Part shown: piece by piece, positions 18,453 to 25,885 of the stretch
How positions within the stretch are numbered: position 1 is the first letter of the stretch
Layout: the number at the start of each line of letters is the position of its first letter
NCBI GenBank assembly: GCA_903909815.1
Contig: CAIVXG010000114.1
Location: 1-60,057, forward strand
From: an uncultured beta proteobacterium
Lineage (GTDB): Bacteria > Pseudomonadota > Gammaproteobacteria > Burkholderiales > Burkholderiaceae_C
DNA: 60,057 nucleotides
Direction of reading: 5' to 3'
Notes under the pieces: model-generated
The model's database searches: none
Told to the model about the DNA's origin: nothing
The model's input: only the letters and a program-made list of their open reading frames with translations
Made by a program: the position numbers and the translations under genes

Positions 18453-19244
18453 TTACCACTCGTAGTGAATCGTCAGCGGCGCATGGTCGGAGAATTTCTC
18501 GCCCTTGTAGACCTCGGCCGACTTGGCCCCCGCGGCCAGCGCCGGTGTCGCCAGCTGGTAGTCCAGTCGCCAGCCCACGTTGTTGGCGTAGGCTTGCCCG
18601 CGGTTGCTCCACCAGGTGTAGGAGGTGTCCGTCGCCTCCGGCTGCAGTGTCCGGTGCACATCCACCAAACCACCCGCGGCGGGGTCGAGCAGTTGCGTCA
18701 TCCAGGCGCGCTCTTCTGGCAGGAAGCCCGAATTCTTCTGGTTGCTGCGCCAGTTTTTCAGATCCATCTGCTGATGCGCGATGTTGACATCACCGCACAG
18801 GATGAACTCGCGCTGCTGCCTCAATCGACTCAGATGCGGGAAGAATTCAGCCAGGAAGCGGAACTTCGCCTGTTGCCTTTCTTCGCCAGAGGAGCCGCTG
18901 GGAAAGTAGGCACTGATCAACGACAGCTTGGCGCGCGGCGTGTCAAAGCGCAGTTCCACATAGCGCCCTTCGGCATCGAATTCTTCCGACCCGTAGCCGA
19001 CAATGACTTCGCTGGGTTCGTGGCGCGTGTACACGCCCACCCCCGAGTAGCCTTTCTTTTGCGCGAAGTGAAAGTGTCCTCTCAGTCCGGCCAACTGCTC
19101 AAAGCGACCAACTACATCGGTGGCCTGAGCTTTGACTTCCTGCACGCAAATACAATCGAGCTGCGCCTGGGCCAGCCAGGCTTCCAGCCCCTTGCTGCTG
19201 GCGGATCGGATACCGTTGAGGTTGAGGCTGGTGAGTTTGAACAA
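18453..19244 (-). CDS. xthA: Exodeoxyribonuclease III (AP endonuclease)
   Basis: 263 residues of the ExoIII/EEP family. Motifs are 'LNLNGIRSA' (Asn7), 'CVQEVKAQ' (metal-binding Glu), 'GYSGVGVYTRHEP', 'CGDVNIAH' (Asp/Asn) and the C-terminal 'SDHAPLTIHY' (Asp-His pair). It cleaves abasic sites and degrades 3' ends of duplex DNA in base-excision repair. The start is TTG at 19244-19242, with GGAG just upstream; the first internal alternative would remove the active-site Asn. It is divergent from pyrE with only 9 bp between the start codons, so each promoter must lie inside the neighbour. Confidence 0.93.
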   Translation of the reverse strand: MFKLTSLNLNGIRSASSKGLEAWLAQAQLDCICVQEVKAQATDVVGRFEQLAGLRGHFHFAQKKGYSGVGVYTRHEPSEVIVGYGSEEFDAEGRYVELRFDTPRAKLSLISAYFPSGSSGEERQQAKFRFLAEFFPHLSRLRQQREFILCGDVNIAHQQMDLKNWRSNQKNSGFLPEERAWMTQLLDPAAGGLVDVHRTLQPEATDTSYTWWSNRGQAYANNVGWRLDYQLATPALAAGAKSAEVYKGEKFSDHAPLTIHYEW

Positions 19245-19253
19245 GGATGCTCC

Positions 19254-19949
19254 ATGTCAGTTGAAAACGGGCAAGACGCTCTGGCCCAGGAATTTGTGCA
19301 ATTTGCAGTCGACTGCGGCGTGCTGCGCCTGGGTGAATTCAAAACCAAGGCCGGACGCCTGAGCCCGTACTTTTTCAATGCGGGCCTGTTTGACGACGGC
19401 GCCAAACTGGATCGACTCGCCCAATTTTATGCGCGCCGACTGCTGGCCAGCGGCATCGAGTTCGACATGATTTTCGGGCCTGCCTACAAGGGCATACCGC
19501 TGGGTGCAACGCTGGCCGTGGAGCTGGCGCGCCAGGGACGCAATGTGCCCTTTGTGTACAACCGCAAGGAAGCCAAGGACCACGGTGAAGGCGGAACGTT
19601 GGTCGGATCAAGCCTCAAGGGGCGGGTGCTCATTGTCGATGACGTGATGTCGGCGGGTACGGCGGTGCGCGAATCCATAGAGCTGATTCGTGCAGCAGGT
19701 GCGACACCGCACGCTGTCATCATCGCCCTGGACCGCCAGGAGATGGCGACCGAAGATGGATGCGACGTAAACTACAGTGCAGTGCAGTACGTGCGCCAGC
19801 AACTCGGGTTGGAAGTATGTGCCATCGCCCGGCTGGAGGACTTGCTGAAGTTTTTGACTCAACAACACAACCCCAACGGGAGCCTTGACCATGCTCGGGT
19901 GCTTGCATATCGCCAACGCTACGGCGTAGTAGAAGGACTCGCTCGATGA
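19254..19949 (+). CDS. pyrE: Orotate phosphoribosyltransferase
   Basis: 231 residues, slightly longer than the E. coli enzyme. It makes orotidine 5'-phosphate from orotate and PRPP in pyrimidine synthesis. The PRPP-binding motif is 'VLIVDDVMSAGTA', the flexible catalytic loop is 'YNRKEAKDHGEGG', and 'GPAYKGIPLGATLA' is the orotate site. ATG at 19254 has AAGGA upstream, within the start of the divergent xthA. A longer open frame upstream is antisense to xthA and is not used. The stop overlaps the next gene (ATGA), so the DUF4124 gene is cotranscribed. 'Q(N)GQDALAQEF' at the N-terminus is an ordinary leader helix. Confidence 0.95.
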   Translation: MSVENGQDALAQEFVQFAVDCGVLRLGEFKTKAGRLSPYFFNAGLFDDGAKLDRLAQFYARRLLASGIEFDMIFGPAYKGIPLGATLAVELARQGRNVPFVYNRKEAKDHGEGGTLVGSSLKGRVLIVDDVMSAGTAVRESIELIRAAGATPHAVIIALDRQEMATEDGCDVNYSAVQYVRQQLGLEVCAIARLEDLLKFLTQQHNPNGSLDHARVLAYRQRYGVVEGLAR

Positions 19950-20614
19950 ATTTTTTGCTGCGCGCCACGGCACTCGGACTGTTGCTGCTCACGGTCCACG
20001 GGGTCAGCGCGCAGGAAATCTATTATTGCGTTGACAGCAAGGGTCGCAAGATCACCTCCGACCGTCCCATTGCCGAGTGCATCGACCGCGAGCAAAAGGT
20101 GCTCAGCTCCAGCGGCACGGTCAAGCGAACGGTGGGCCCGAGTCTGACCGCGCAGGAGCGCGCCGCATTGGACGAGGCGCAAAAGCGCGAAGCGGCAGAG
20201 CAGGCGCTGGTCGCGGAAGAGAAGCGGCGCGACCGCGCCCTGCTGACACGCTATCCCAATCGCGCGGCCCACGACCGGGAACGCGCGCAGGCCCTGGAAC
20301 AAATGGACGACAACATGCGCGCGTCTCAGGTGCGTTTGGAGGATTTGGCCCAGCAACGAAAGGCCATGGAAGTGGAGATGGAGTTCTACAAGAAGGACCC
20401 GTCCAAGGCGCCGGGCTCACTGAAGCGCAGAATCAGCGAAAACGCGCTCAACGTCGCATCACAGAAGCGCTTCCTCAAGGACCAGGATGAAGAGAAGAGA
20501 CGCGTCAATCAGCGTTTCGACGAGGAGCTTGCCAAGCTAATGCCGCGCTGGGCCGAGCAAGCCGCCGCCTCGGTGCAAACAGCTTCTCCCGCCAGCGCAG
20601 CAAAAGGCAAATAG
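19946..20614 (+). CDS. DUF4124-like secreted/periplasmic protein
   Basis: 222 residues with a signal peptide (cleavage near VSA-QE, residue 22). A short DUF4124-like unit follows: 'IYYCVDSKGRKITSDRP' with paired Cys (28 and about 44). The rest is a highly charged, helical region (about 65-205) rich in Glu, Arg, Gln and Ala with strong coiled-coil character. It starts within the pyrE stop (ATGA). Such proteins often sit beside pyrE in Comamonadaceae; the role is unknown and probably in the envelope. Nothing suggests a pyrimidine function, so coupling to pyrE may only fix expression level. Confidence 0.8.
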   Translation: MNFLLRATALGLLLLTVHGVSAQEIYYCVDSKGRKITSDRPIAECIDREQKVLSSSGTVKRTVGPSLTAQERAALDEAQKREAAEQALVAEEKRRDRALLTRYPNRAAHDRERAQALEQMDDNMRASQVRLEDLAQQRKAMEVEMEFYKKDPSKAPGSLKRRISENALNVASQKRFLKDQDEEKRRVNQRFDEELAKLMPRWAEQAAASVQTASPASAAKGK

Positions 20615-20650
20615 CTCGCGCGACGGCTCGCGCTATGAAGCGGCGCACAC

Positions 20651-22093
20651 TCAGGATAGCTTGTGTTTGAGCAGTTCGTTCACCTGCGCTGGATTGGCCT
20701 GGCCCTTGCTGGCCTTCATCACCTGACCCACCAGCGCATTGAAGGCCTTGTCCTTGCCGGCGCGGAACTCCTCGATGCTCTTGGCGTTGGTTGCCAGCAC
20801 GGCGTCGATGATTTTCTCAAGGGCCGAGGAGTCGTTCATCTGCTGCAACCCCTTGGCTGCGATGATGGCGTCCACGTCGCGAGATTCGCCACCCCACAGG
20901 GCATCAAATACCTGTTTCGCGGCGTTGTTGGAGATCGTTCCATCGGCGATGCGCCCGATCAGGGCGGCGAGTTGTGCGCAGTCCACGGGCGCTTGCATCA
21001 AGCCGATGTCGGTGGCGTTCAAGCGGCGTGAGAGTTCACCAGTGATCCAGTTGGCGGCCAGCTTGGGCTGGCCGCAGGCGTTGGCCGTGGCCTCGAAGTA
21101 GGCCGCCATGTCCTTGCTCTGTGTGAGAAGGCTGGCGTCGTATTCCGACAAGCCGAAATCAGTGCAGAAGCGCGCCGCCATCACGCGCGGCAACTCCGTC
21201 ATCTCGGAGCGCACACGCTGCACCCACTCATCTGCGATCACCAGCGGGGGCAGATCCGGATCGGGGAAATAGCGGTAATCGGCGGCGTCTTCCTTGCTGC
21301 GCATGGCGCGCGTTTCGCCGTTGTCGGGGTTGAACAGCACGGTGGCCTGCTCGATCGCGTGGCCATCCTCGATCTGCTCGATCTGCCAGCGGATTTCGTA
21401 GTCCATGGCAGCCAGCATGAACTTGAAGCTGTTCAGGTTCTTGATCTCCCGCCTGGTGCCTAAAGGCCCCCCGGGCTTGCGCACCGACACGTTGGCGTCG
21501 CAGCGGAACGAGCCTTCCTGCATGTTGCCGTCGCAGATGCCGATCCAGGTCACGATCTTGTGCAGTTCCTTGGCGTAGGCCACCGCCTCTGCGCTGGAAC
21601 GCATGTCGGGCTCGGTCACGATCTCCAGCAGCGGCGTGCCGGCGCGGTTCAGGTCGATGCCGGTCTGGCCGATGAAGTCTTCGTGCAGCGATTTGCCCGC
21701 GTCCTCTTCCAGGTGCGCGCGCACCAGGCGCACCGACTTCTTTTCGCCTTCGAGGAAGAACTCGACCGCGCCACCCTGCACCACCGGAATTTCAAACTGG
21801 CTGATCTGGTAGCCCTTGGGCAGGTCCGGGTAGAAGTAGTTTTTGCGCGCAAAAATGCTCTTGGGCGCAATGTGAGAACCCACCGCCAGGCCGAATTCGA
21901 TGGCGCGCTCGACCGCGCCCTTGTTCATCACCGGCAATGTTCCGGGCAGGGCCAGATCAACGGCGCAGGCCTGGGTGTTGGGCTCGGCACCGAAGGCGGT
22001 GGAGGCGCGGCTGAAGATCTTGGACTTCGTGGACAGCTGGGCATGGGTCTCAAAGCCGATGACGACTTCGTAGCCCTGAATGAGTTTACTCAT
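20651..22093 (-). CDS. gatB: Aspartyl/glutamyl-tRNA amidotransferase subunit B
   Basis: 480 residues, full length. The N-terminal catalytic kinase-like domain has '[14 protein letters not shown]', '[21 protein letters not shown]' (read in parts) and '[11 protein letters not shown]'. The linker '[12 protein letters not shown]' and the C-terminal YqeY-like helical tail '[17 protein letters not shown]' are intact. GatB activates Glu-tRNA(Gln)/Asp-tRNA(Asn) and amidates it with ammonia from GatA. Its partners gatC-gatA lie 23 kb away at 45.2-47.1 kb on the same strand, whereas the three genes are often contiguous. There is no obvious ribosome site upstream of ATG 22093. It must have its own promoter in the 145-bp gap beyond it. 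Confidence 0.96.
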   Translation of the reverse strand: MSKLIQGYEVVIGFETHAQLSTKSKIFSRASTAFGAEPNTQACAVDLALPGTLPVMNKGAVERAIEFGLAVGSHIAPKSIFARKNYFYPDLPKGYQISQFEIPVVQGGAVEFFLEGEKKSVRLVRAHLEEDAGKSLHEDFIGQTGIDLNRAGTPLLEIVTEPDMRSSAEAVAYAKELHKIVTWIGICDGNMQEGSFRCDANVSVRKPGGPLGTRREIKNLNSFKFMLAAMDYEIRWQIEQIEDGHAIEQATVLFNPDNGETRAMRSKEDAADYRYFPDPDLPPLVIADEWVQRVRSEMTELPRVMAARFCTDFGLSEYDASLLTQSKDMAAYFEATANACGQPKLAANWITGELSRRLNATDIGLMQAPVDCAQLAALIGRIADGTISNNAAKQVFDALWGGESRDVDAIIAAKGLQQMNDSSALEKIIDAVLATNAKSIEEFRAGKDKAFNALVGQVMKASKGQANPAQVNELLKHKLS

Positions 22094-22238
22094 GTATCAG
22101 ACTTGAAATAGTTGATGGTCATGCATGGAACAGCGCCACAACGTGGAGCGTTCGAATAACCGTTTTCAAGTGTAGCTCACCCTGAATTGGGGCAGGTCGC
22201 TGGTCGTCGTCCGACCGCCTGGCAGAGCTCGCCCCGCT

Positions 22239-22616
22239 TCAGGCGTAGGTGTTGACGCTATTGCCAGTGGTCAAGGTAGCTGTCGGCGCGCTGGGCGCGG
22301 CAGTCGCCGAGCCGCTCGCGCTACCATGGTGATGGTGACCGGAACGCATCGCCGAGAACGCAGTTTGCGCACCCGCCAGATCGCCACTCTGCAGTGCTTG
22401 ACCCAGCTGGGCGAGCGGGCTGTTGGGGCTGCTGCTGGCGCCGCCGGAATTGTTCGCCGTCAGGGCTGCATAGGCCGCCTTGGCGCCAGTCAGGTCGCCT
22501 GAATTCAGCGCCTGCGCCAGCGCCTGGAAATTTTGCTGGCGCTGCTGCCAGGCGCTGGCGCCGGTTTGGCCTGCGCCAGTGGTGGATGCCGTAGAAGAGG
22601 TGATCGCCATTCCCAT
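22239..22616 (-). CDS. Small repetitive His-containing protein, paralogue 1 (unknown)
   Basis: 125 residues starting MGMAITSSTAST at the ATG 22616 with AAAGGAA upstream; an earlier in-frame start exists but lacks a ribosome site. The central part contains two approximate copies of a unit: 'WQQRQQNFQALAQALNSGDLTGAKAAYAAL' (split here as two halves of one copy) and 'SPLAQLGQALQSGDLAGAQTAF'. HHHH follows at about residue 97, then a Ser/Thr/Ala-rich tail. There is no signal peptide or membrane segment. It is clearly paralogous to the divergent gene at 22910, with the same order of units. The A-x-A-L-x-S-G-[DN]-L unit looks like a short helical hairpin repeat. Function is unknown, and the His cluster might bind metal. 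Confidence 0.7.
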   Translation of the reverse strand: MGMAITSSTASTTGAGQTGASAWQQRQQNFQALAQALNSGDLTGAKAAYAALTANNSGGASSSPNSPLAQLGQALQSGDLAGAQTAFSAMRSGHHHHGSASGSATAAPSAPTATLTTGNSVNTYA

Positions 22617-22909
22617 GTTGCGTTCCTTTGCCTGCGCGCTTGCTTGCCAAACATTGGCAGGGTCGATGCAGCGCATGAGCTCTTTATCGACCGCGATCGG
22701 GATCGGCTGTAGCGGCGGCGCCCCGGATTTGGGTAAACCTTTGTGAAGTTGCATGAAGTACCGCGTACTTATGCGGTTTTTACGTCAATAGCAGGGCATC
22801 CCCCACTCTTTTCGAACGATTGGCGTGTGCGCCAAGAGGGACGATTGAATTGGCCCGGTGGTCAGTCGGTTGGACGCACCGGATCAACTTTTTTTCGAGG
22901 AGAAGCATC
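22617..22909. promoter_or_regulatory. Divergent intergenic region with palindrome
   Basis: This 293-bp region separates the two paralogous genes and must hold both promoters. A perfect interrupted palindrome AAGTAC-CGC-GTACTT lies at 22756-22770, slightly right of the middle, and CCGC...GCGG frames its right part. It is a good operator candidate for a shared regulator. There are no further genes: the open frames extending upstream of both ATGs lack ribosome sites. Confidence 0.45.
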
Positions 22910-23284
22910 ATGGGAATGAGTATTCAAGGCGTGAGCGCAACCGGCGCCAGCCAGGGTGTCGGTGCCGCTGCCTGGCAGCAACGCCAGCAAAGTTTCAAGA
23001 ACCTCAGCACCGCCCTGCAGTCGGGAAATCTGGCGGCGGCGCAGCAGGCGTTTGCCACGCTGACTGGCGGCAGCGGCACGGTCAATGCCAGCAGCCCGCT
23101 GGCCCAAGTGGGGCAGGCGCTGAGCAACGGTGACCTGGCCGGTGCGCAGACGGCGATGCAGCAGCTGCAGGCCAACCGCGCTGGCGCACACCACCACCAT
23201 CACAGTGCGCCGCAGACCACCGCTGCCTCCGCGACGCCCGCGCCCACGACGGGTCTGGGCTCACTGCTGAGCGTCACGGCTTGA
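22910..23284 (+). CDS. Small repetitive His-rich protein, paralogue 2 (unknown)
   Basis: 124 residues starting MGMSIQGVSATG at ATG 22910, with GAGGAGA in front. It shares with its divergent neighbour the segments 'AWQQRQQSFKNLSTALQSG' and 'SPLAQVGQALSNGDLAGAQ', then a His run (HHHHH at about residue 96) and a Thr/Ala/Pro tail. The two repeat units ('LQSGNLAAAQQAFATL' and 'LSNGDLAGAQTAMQQL') point to a helical-repeat protein. No export signal is seen. The paralogues diverge from a common control region, so they may form a hetero-oligomer or be co-regulated copies. A Bug-type receptor gene follows 22 bp downstream on the same strand and may be cotranscribed. Function unknown. Confidence 0.75.
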   Translation: MGMSIQGVSATGASQGVGAAAWQQRQQSFKNLSTALQSGNLAAAQQAFATLTGGSGTVNASSPLAQVGQALSNGDLAGAQTAMQQLQANRAGAHHHHHSAPQTTAASATPAPTTGLGSLLSVTA

Positions 23285-23306
23285 TGCCAGTCTCTTCGGG
23301 GCACGC

Positions 23307-24299
23307 ATGAACCATTCCACCGCGCCCCAGCGCCGAGCCTTTATCGCAGGCACTGCAACGGCCCTGCTGGGCCTGACGCTGCCGCTGGCAGCGCGGGCTA
23401 GCGTCTTCCCGGCGAAGCCGATCTATTTCGTCGTTCCACTGGCACCTGGAGGTTCAGCGGACCTGCTGGCACGCCTCGTCGGACAGCACCTGAGTCAACG
23501 CTTGGGGCAGCCGGTGGTAGTGGAAATGCGACCGGGCGGTGGCACCGTGATCGGCACGGCGCAAGTCGCCAAGGCCGCGGCCGATGGCTACACGCTCTTG
23601 TTTGCTTCCAACAGCCTGGTGATCAACGCCAAGCTGCGCAGCAATCTTTCCTACGACGGCATCAAGGCGTTCGAGCCCGTGGCCATGATGGTGAGCTCGC
23701 CCCAGGTGTTGGCCGTCAACAGCGCCAGCCCCCACCCCACGTTCAAGGACTGGCTGGCCGCCGCGCGCGCGCACCCGGGCAGCGTGTCGCTGGCGTCGCT
23801 TGGGCCCGACACGACCCAACACATGGCCTCGGAGATGCTGCAACACACGGCGGGAATTCAACTCATCTATGCGCCCTACAGCGGTGGCGCATTGGCGGTG
23901 AATGCGGTGCTGGGCGGGCATGTGGACGCGGTGCTGGGCAACCTGGCCGAGATGTCAGCCCACATCGAAGCCGGCCGGCTGCGGCCGCTGGCGGTCACGA
24001 CCCGCGTCCGCTTGAGCGCACTGCAACAGGTGCCCACCATCGCGGAGTCGGGCTATCCCGGCTTCGAGGCCATGGCCTGGTTCGGTGTGGCAGCGCCTGC
24101 CGGCACGCCGCGCGAGGTGGTCACGCTGTTGGCCGCGGGCGTGCAGTCGGCCCTGAACGATCCCGACATCCGCAAGCAGTTGCTGGCCTTCAGCCTGCAA
24201 CCCAACTACCTGGGTCCGGCCGATTTTGCGGCGCACATCGCGCGCCAATACCAGCATTACGCCCGCATCATCGACGACGCCCACATCCAGGTCATATAG
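23307..24299 (+). CDS. Bug-family tripartite tricarboxylate receptor (TctC-like)
   Basis: 330 residues. The N-terminus has a Tat-type signal (QRRAFIAG followed by a hydrophobic core, cleavage near ARA-SV). The mature part is Bug-like: 'KPIYFVVPLAPGGSADLLAR' at the start, 'VEMRPGGGTVIGTAQVAKA', 'DGYTLLFASNSLVINAKL' and 'IAESGYPGFEAMAWFGVAAP'. Bug proteins are periplasmic carboxylate receptors, greatly expanded in Burkholderiales, and many are orphans with no TctAB, as here. The ligand is unknown. The ATP-grasp gene follows 16 bp downstream, suggesting a single transcript. Confidence 0.9.
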   Translation: MNHSTAPQRRAFIAGTATALLGLTLPLAARASVFPAKPIYFVVPLAPGGSADLLARLVGQHLSQRLGQPVVVEMRPGGGTVIGTAQVAKAAADGYTLLFASNSLVINAKLRSNLSYDGIKAFEPVAMMVSSPQVLAVNSASPHPTFKDWLAAARAHPGSVSLASLGPDTTQHMASEMLQHTAGIQLIYAPYSGGALAVNAVLGGHVDAVLGNLAEMSAHIEAGRLRPLAVTTRVRLSALQQVPTIAESGYPGFEAMAWFGVAAPAGTPREVVTLLAAGVQSALNDPDIRKQLLAFSLQPNYLGPADFAAHIARQYQHYARIIDDAHIQVI

Positions 24300-24315
24300 G
24301 CCGGGAGCCGAACCT

Positions 24316-25620
24316 TTGGCGCATCTGCTGATCATTGAATTGCCTGGCGGCAACGACACCGACATGGTGCAGGCCGCGATCGCCCGTGGCGACGACTTCA
24401 CCTTCCTGTCGGCGCAGCTCGACCACTACCGCCGCCAACCGCAGGTGCAATCCCTGCTGGACCAGGCCTACACGCTCATCGAGGTGCCCGGCTTTGACTA
24501 CCCGCAGGTGGAGCGCGTGGTGCTGGAACTGCATGCGCGATTTCCCCTGGACGCTTTGCTGTGCTTGCTTGACATCCGACTGATCGAAGCCGCGCGACTG
24601 GCGCAGCGATTGAATCTGCGCCACATCAGCACGGCCACGGCGGCGCTGTTACGCGACAAGTTCAAGGTGCGCCAGCGGCTGGCGCAGCGCGGCATCGCGC
24701 AACCGCAATTCGCGCTCGCGCAGTCCAACGACGAACTCAAACAGGTGGTGGCGCGACTGGGCTTGCCGGTGCTGATCAAGCCTTCTGACGGCTACGGCTC
24801 GCAAAACATCGTGGTGCTGCGCCACGAAGAAGATCTGGACCCTTGGCTCACGCCGCTGGAGGACATGCTACCCAGCCGTAAAGACTATGGCCTGGGCGCC
24901 AAGGCCAACGACCGGCTGCTGGTCGAGCGCTTCCTCGAGGGCACCGTCATCGGTTGTGACACACTGAGCGTGGATGGCGAACACCGCCTGCTGGGCGTGA
25001 ACGAAAAGCTGTTTTTCGAACCACCCTCTTTTGCCATCCAAGGCGGCTGCTTCCGGCCGAACGAGCCCGCTTTCGACAGCATCCAGCGCTACGTCTTCGC
25101 CTGCCTGGATGCCGTGGGTTTCAATTGGGGCGCAACCCATACCGAGCTCATTCTCACTGCCGAAGGACTGCGCTTGGTCGAGATCAATGCGCGCCTGGTG
25201 GGTGCCAAGATTGCGCGGCTCGTGGGTTATGCGCTGAACCGTTCGATCCACTCGGATCTGATCACCGTGCATCTGGGACAGCAGCCCGTATTCAGTCCGA
25301 CGACGGCGCCAGACCGGGTGGCGGTGACGCGCTGGATCGTGGCCGAGCACGCAGGAGTGCTGGAACGCATCGAACTGCCCGCCTGGCGCGACGACCGCCT
25401 GCGCTGTGTCGAGGTGTTGAAGCGTCCTGGCGACGCCGTGCGAGCGCCGTTCGAGAACGCCGACCGCATCGGCTACGTCATGATTTGCGCGCCCACGCGC
25501 GACGAGGCCGAGGCACTGGCGGAACGTTTCGTGGCGCAAACCCAAGTGGTGTACAAGCCCGCCGCGACCGACGTGCGCCCTGGAGACCCGAAAGTAGCAT
25601 TCGTCAGCGCGAGGCCGTAG
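24316..25620 (+). CDS. ATP-grasp carboxylate-amine ligase family protein
   Basis: 434 residues. ATP-grasp folds are visible: 'RDKFKVRQRLAQRGI' and 'LPVLIKPSDGYGSQNIVVL' bind ATP, 'DRLLVERFLEGTVIGCDTL' and 'RLVEINARLVG' give the metal-binding Glu and Asn. A C-terminal domain ('VMICAPTRDEAEALAERF') resembles that of L-amino acid ligases such as BacD and carnosine synthase. The reaction is probably formation of an amide or peptide bond with ATP. I choose TTG at 24316 (preceded by GGGAG) because the upstream frame overlaps the Bug gene and the fold begins at 'AHLLIIELPGG'. The final residues and the stop come from a family A repeat (25602 onward), so the natural C-terminus was probably replaced. 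Substrate unknown. Confidence 0.82.
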   Translation: MAHLLIIELPGGNDTDMVQAAIARGDDFTFLSAQLDHYRRQPQVQSLLDQAYTLIEVPGFDYPQVERVVLELHARFPLDALLCLLDIRLIEAARLAQRLNLRHISTATAALLRDKFKVRQRLAQRGIAQPQFALAQSNDELKQVVARLGLPVLIKPSDGYGSQNIVVLRHEEDLDPWLTPLEDMLPSRKDYGLGAKANDRLLVERFLEGTVIGCDTLSVDGEHRLLGVNEKLFFEPPSFAIQGGCFRPNEPAFDSIQRYVFACLDAVGFNWGATHTELILTAEGLRLVEINARLVGAKIARLVGYALNRSIHSDLITVHLGQQPVFSPTTAPDRVAVTRWIVAEHAGVLERIELPAWRDDRLRCVEVLKRPGDAVRAPFENADRIGYVMICAPTRDEAEALAERFVAQTQVVYKPAATDVRPGDPKVAFVSARP

Positions 25621-25702
25621 GCCGTGACGATCGATCTCGGCGTTCCACGAAAATGCATGGATTGCCACGCTGCGCTCGCAATGACGAATCCGGGGTTCAT
25701 GG
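25602..25702. repeat. Dispersed palindromic repeat family A, copy 2
   Basis: It starts CGTCAGCGCGAGGCCG inside the end of the ATP-grasp gene, supplies its TAG stop, and ends CGCTCGCAATGACG, followed by a conserved tail ATCCGGGGTTCATGGCC. A second copy lies 143 bp further on in the same orientation. The arms CGTCATTGCGAG-type and CTCGCAATGACG are inverted repeats. Confidence 0.8.
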
Positions 25703-25744
25703 CCCGCATGCCGTTTCGCCGTCATCGAGGCACCCGCACCCTCT

Positions 25745-25847
25745 CGTCAGCGCGAGGCCGCAGGCCGTGGCGATCCATCTTGGCGCGCCTCGGAACTACA
25801 TGGATTGCCACGCTGCGCTCGCAATGACGAATCCGGGGTTCATGGCC
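25745..25847. repeat. Dispersed palindromic repeat family A, copy 3
   Basis: It is nearly the same as copy 2 (CGTCAGCGCGAGGCCGCAGG at the left and CGCTCGCAATGACG at the right, with the ATCCGGGGTTCATGGCC tail), in the gap between two convergent ATP-grasp genes. The two copies plus 42 bp between them fill most of the 265-bp intergenic space, so no gene is expected here. Confidence 0.8.
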
Positions 25848-25885
25848 AGTAGGCAGTTTCGCCGTCCGAAACAGGCGGCGTTGCT

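Noticed and set aside
18444-19253. Left extension of the pyrE frame
   Set aside because: Antisense to xthA; the canonical PyrE N-terminus and ribosome site are at 19254.
20651-22093. gatB as a pseudogene because it is separated from gatCA
   Set aside because: The reading frame is complete, 480 residues, with intact motifs and C-terminal tail.
22239-23284. His runs taken as an engineered tag or vector contamination
   Set aside because: Both proteins carry His clusters of different length within a shared natural domain order and have native-looking control regions.
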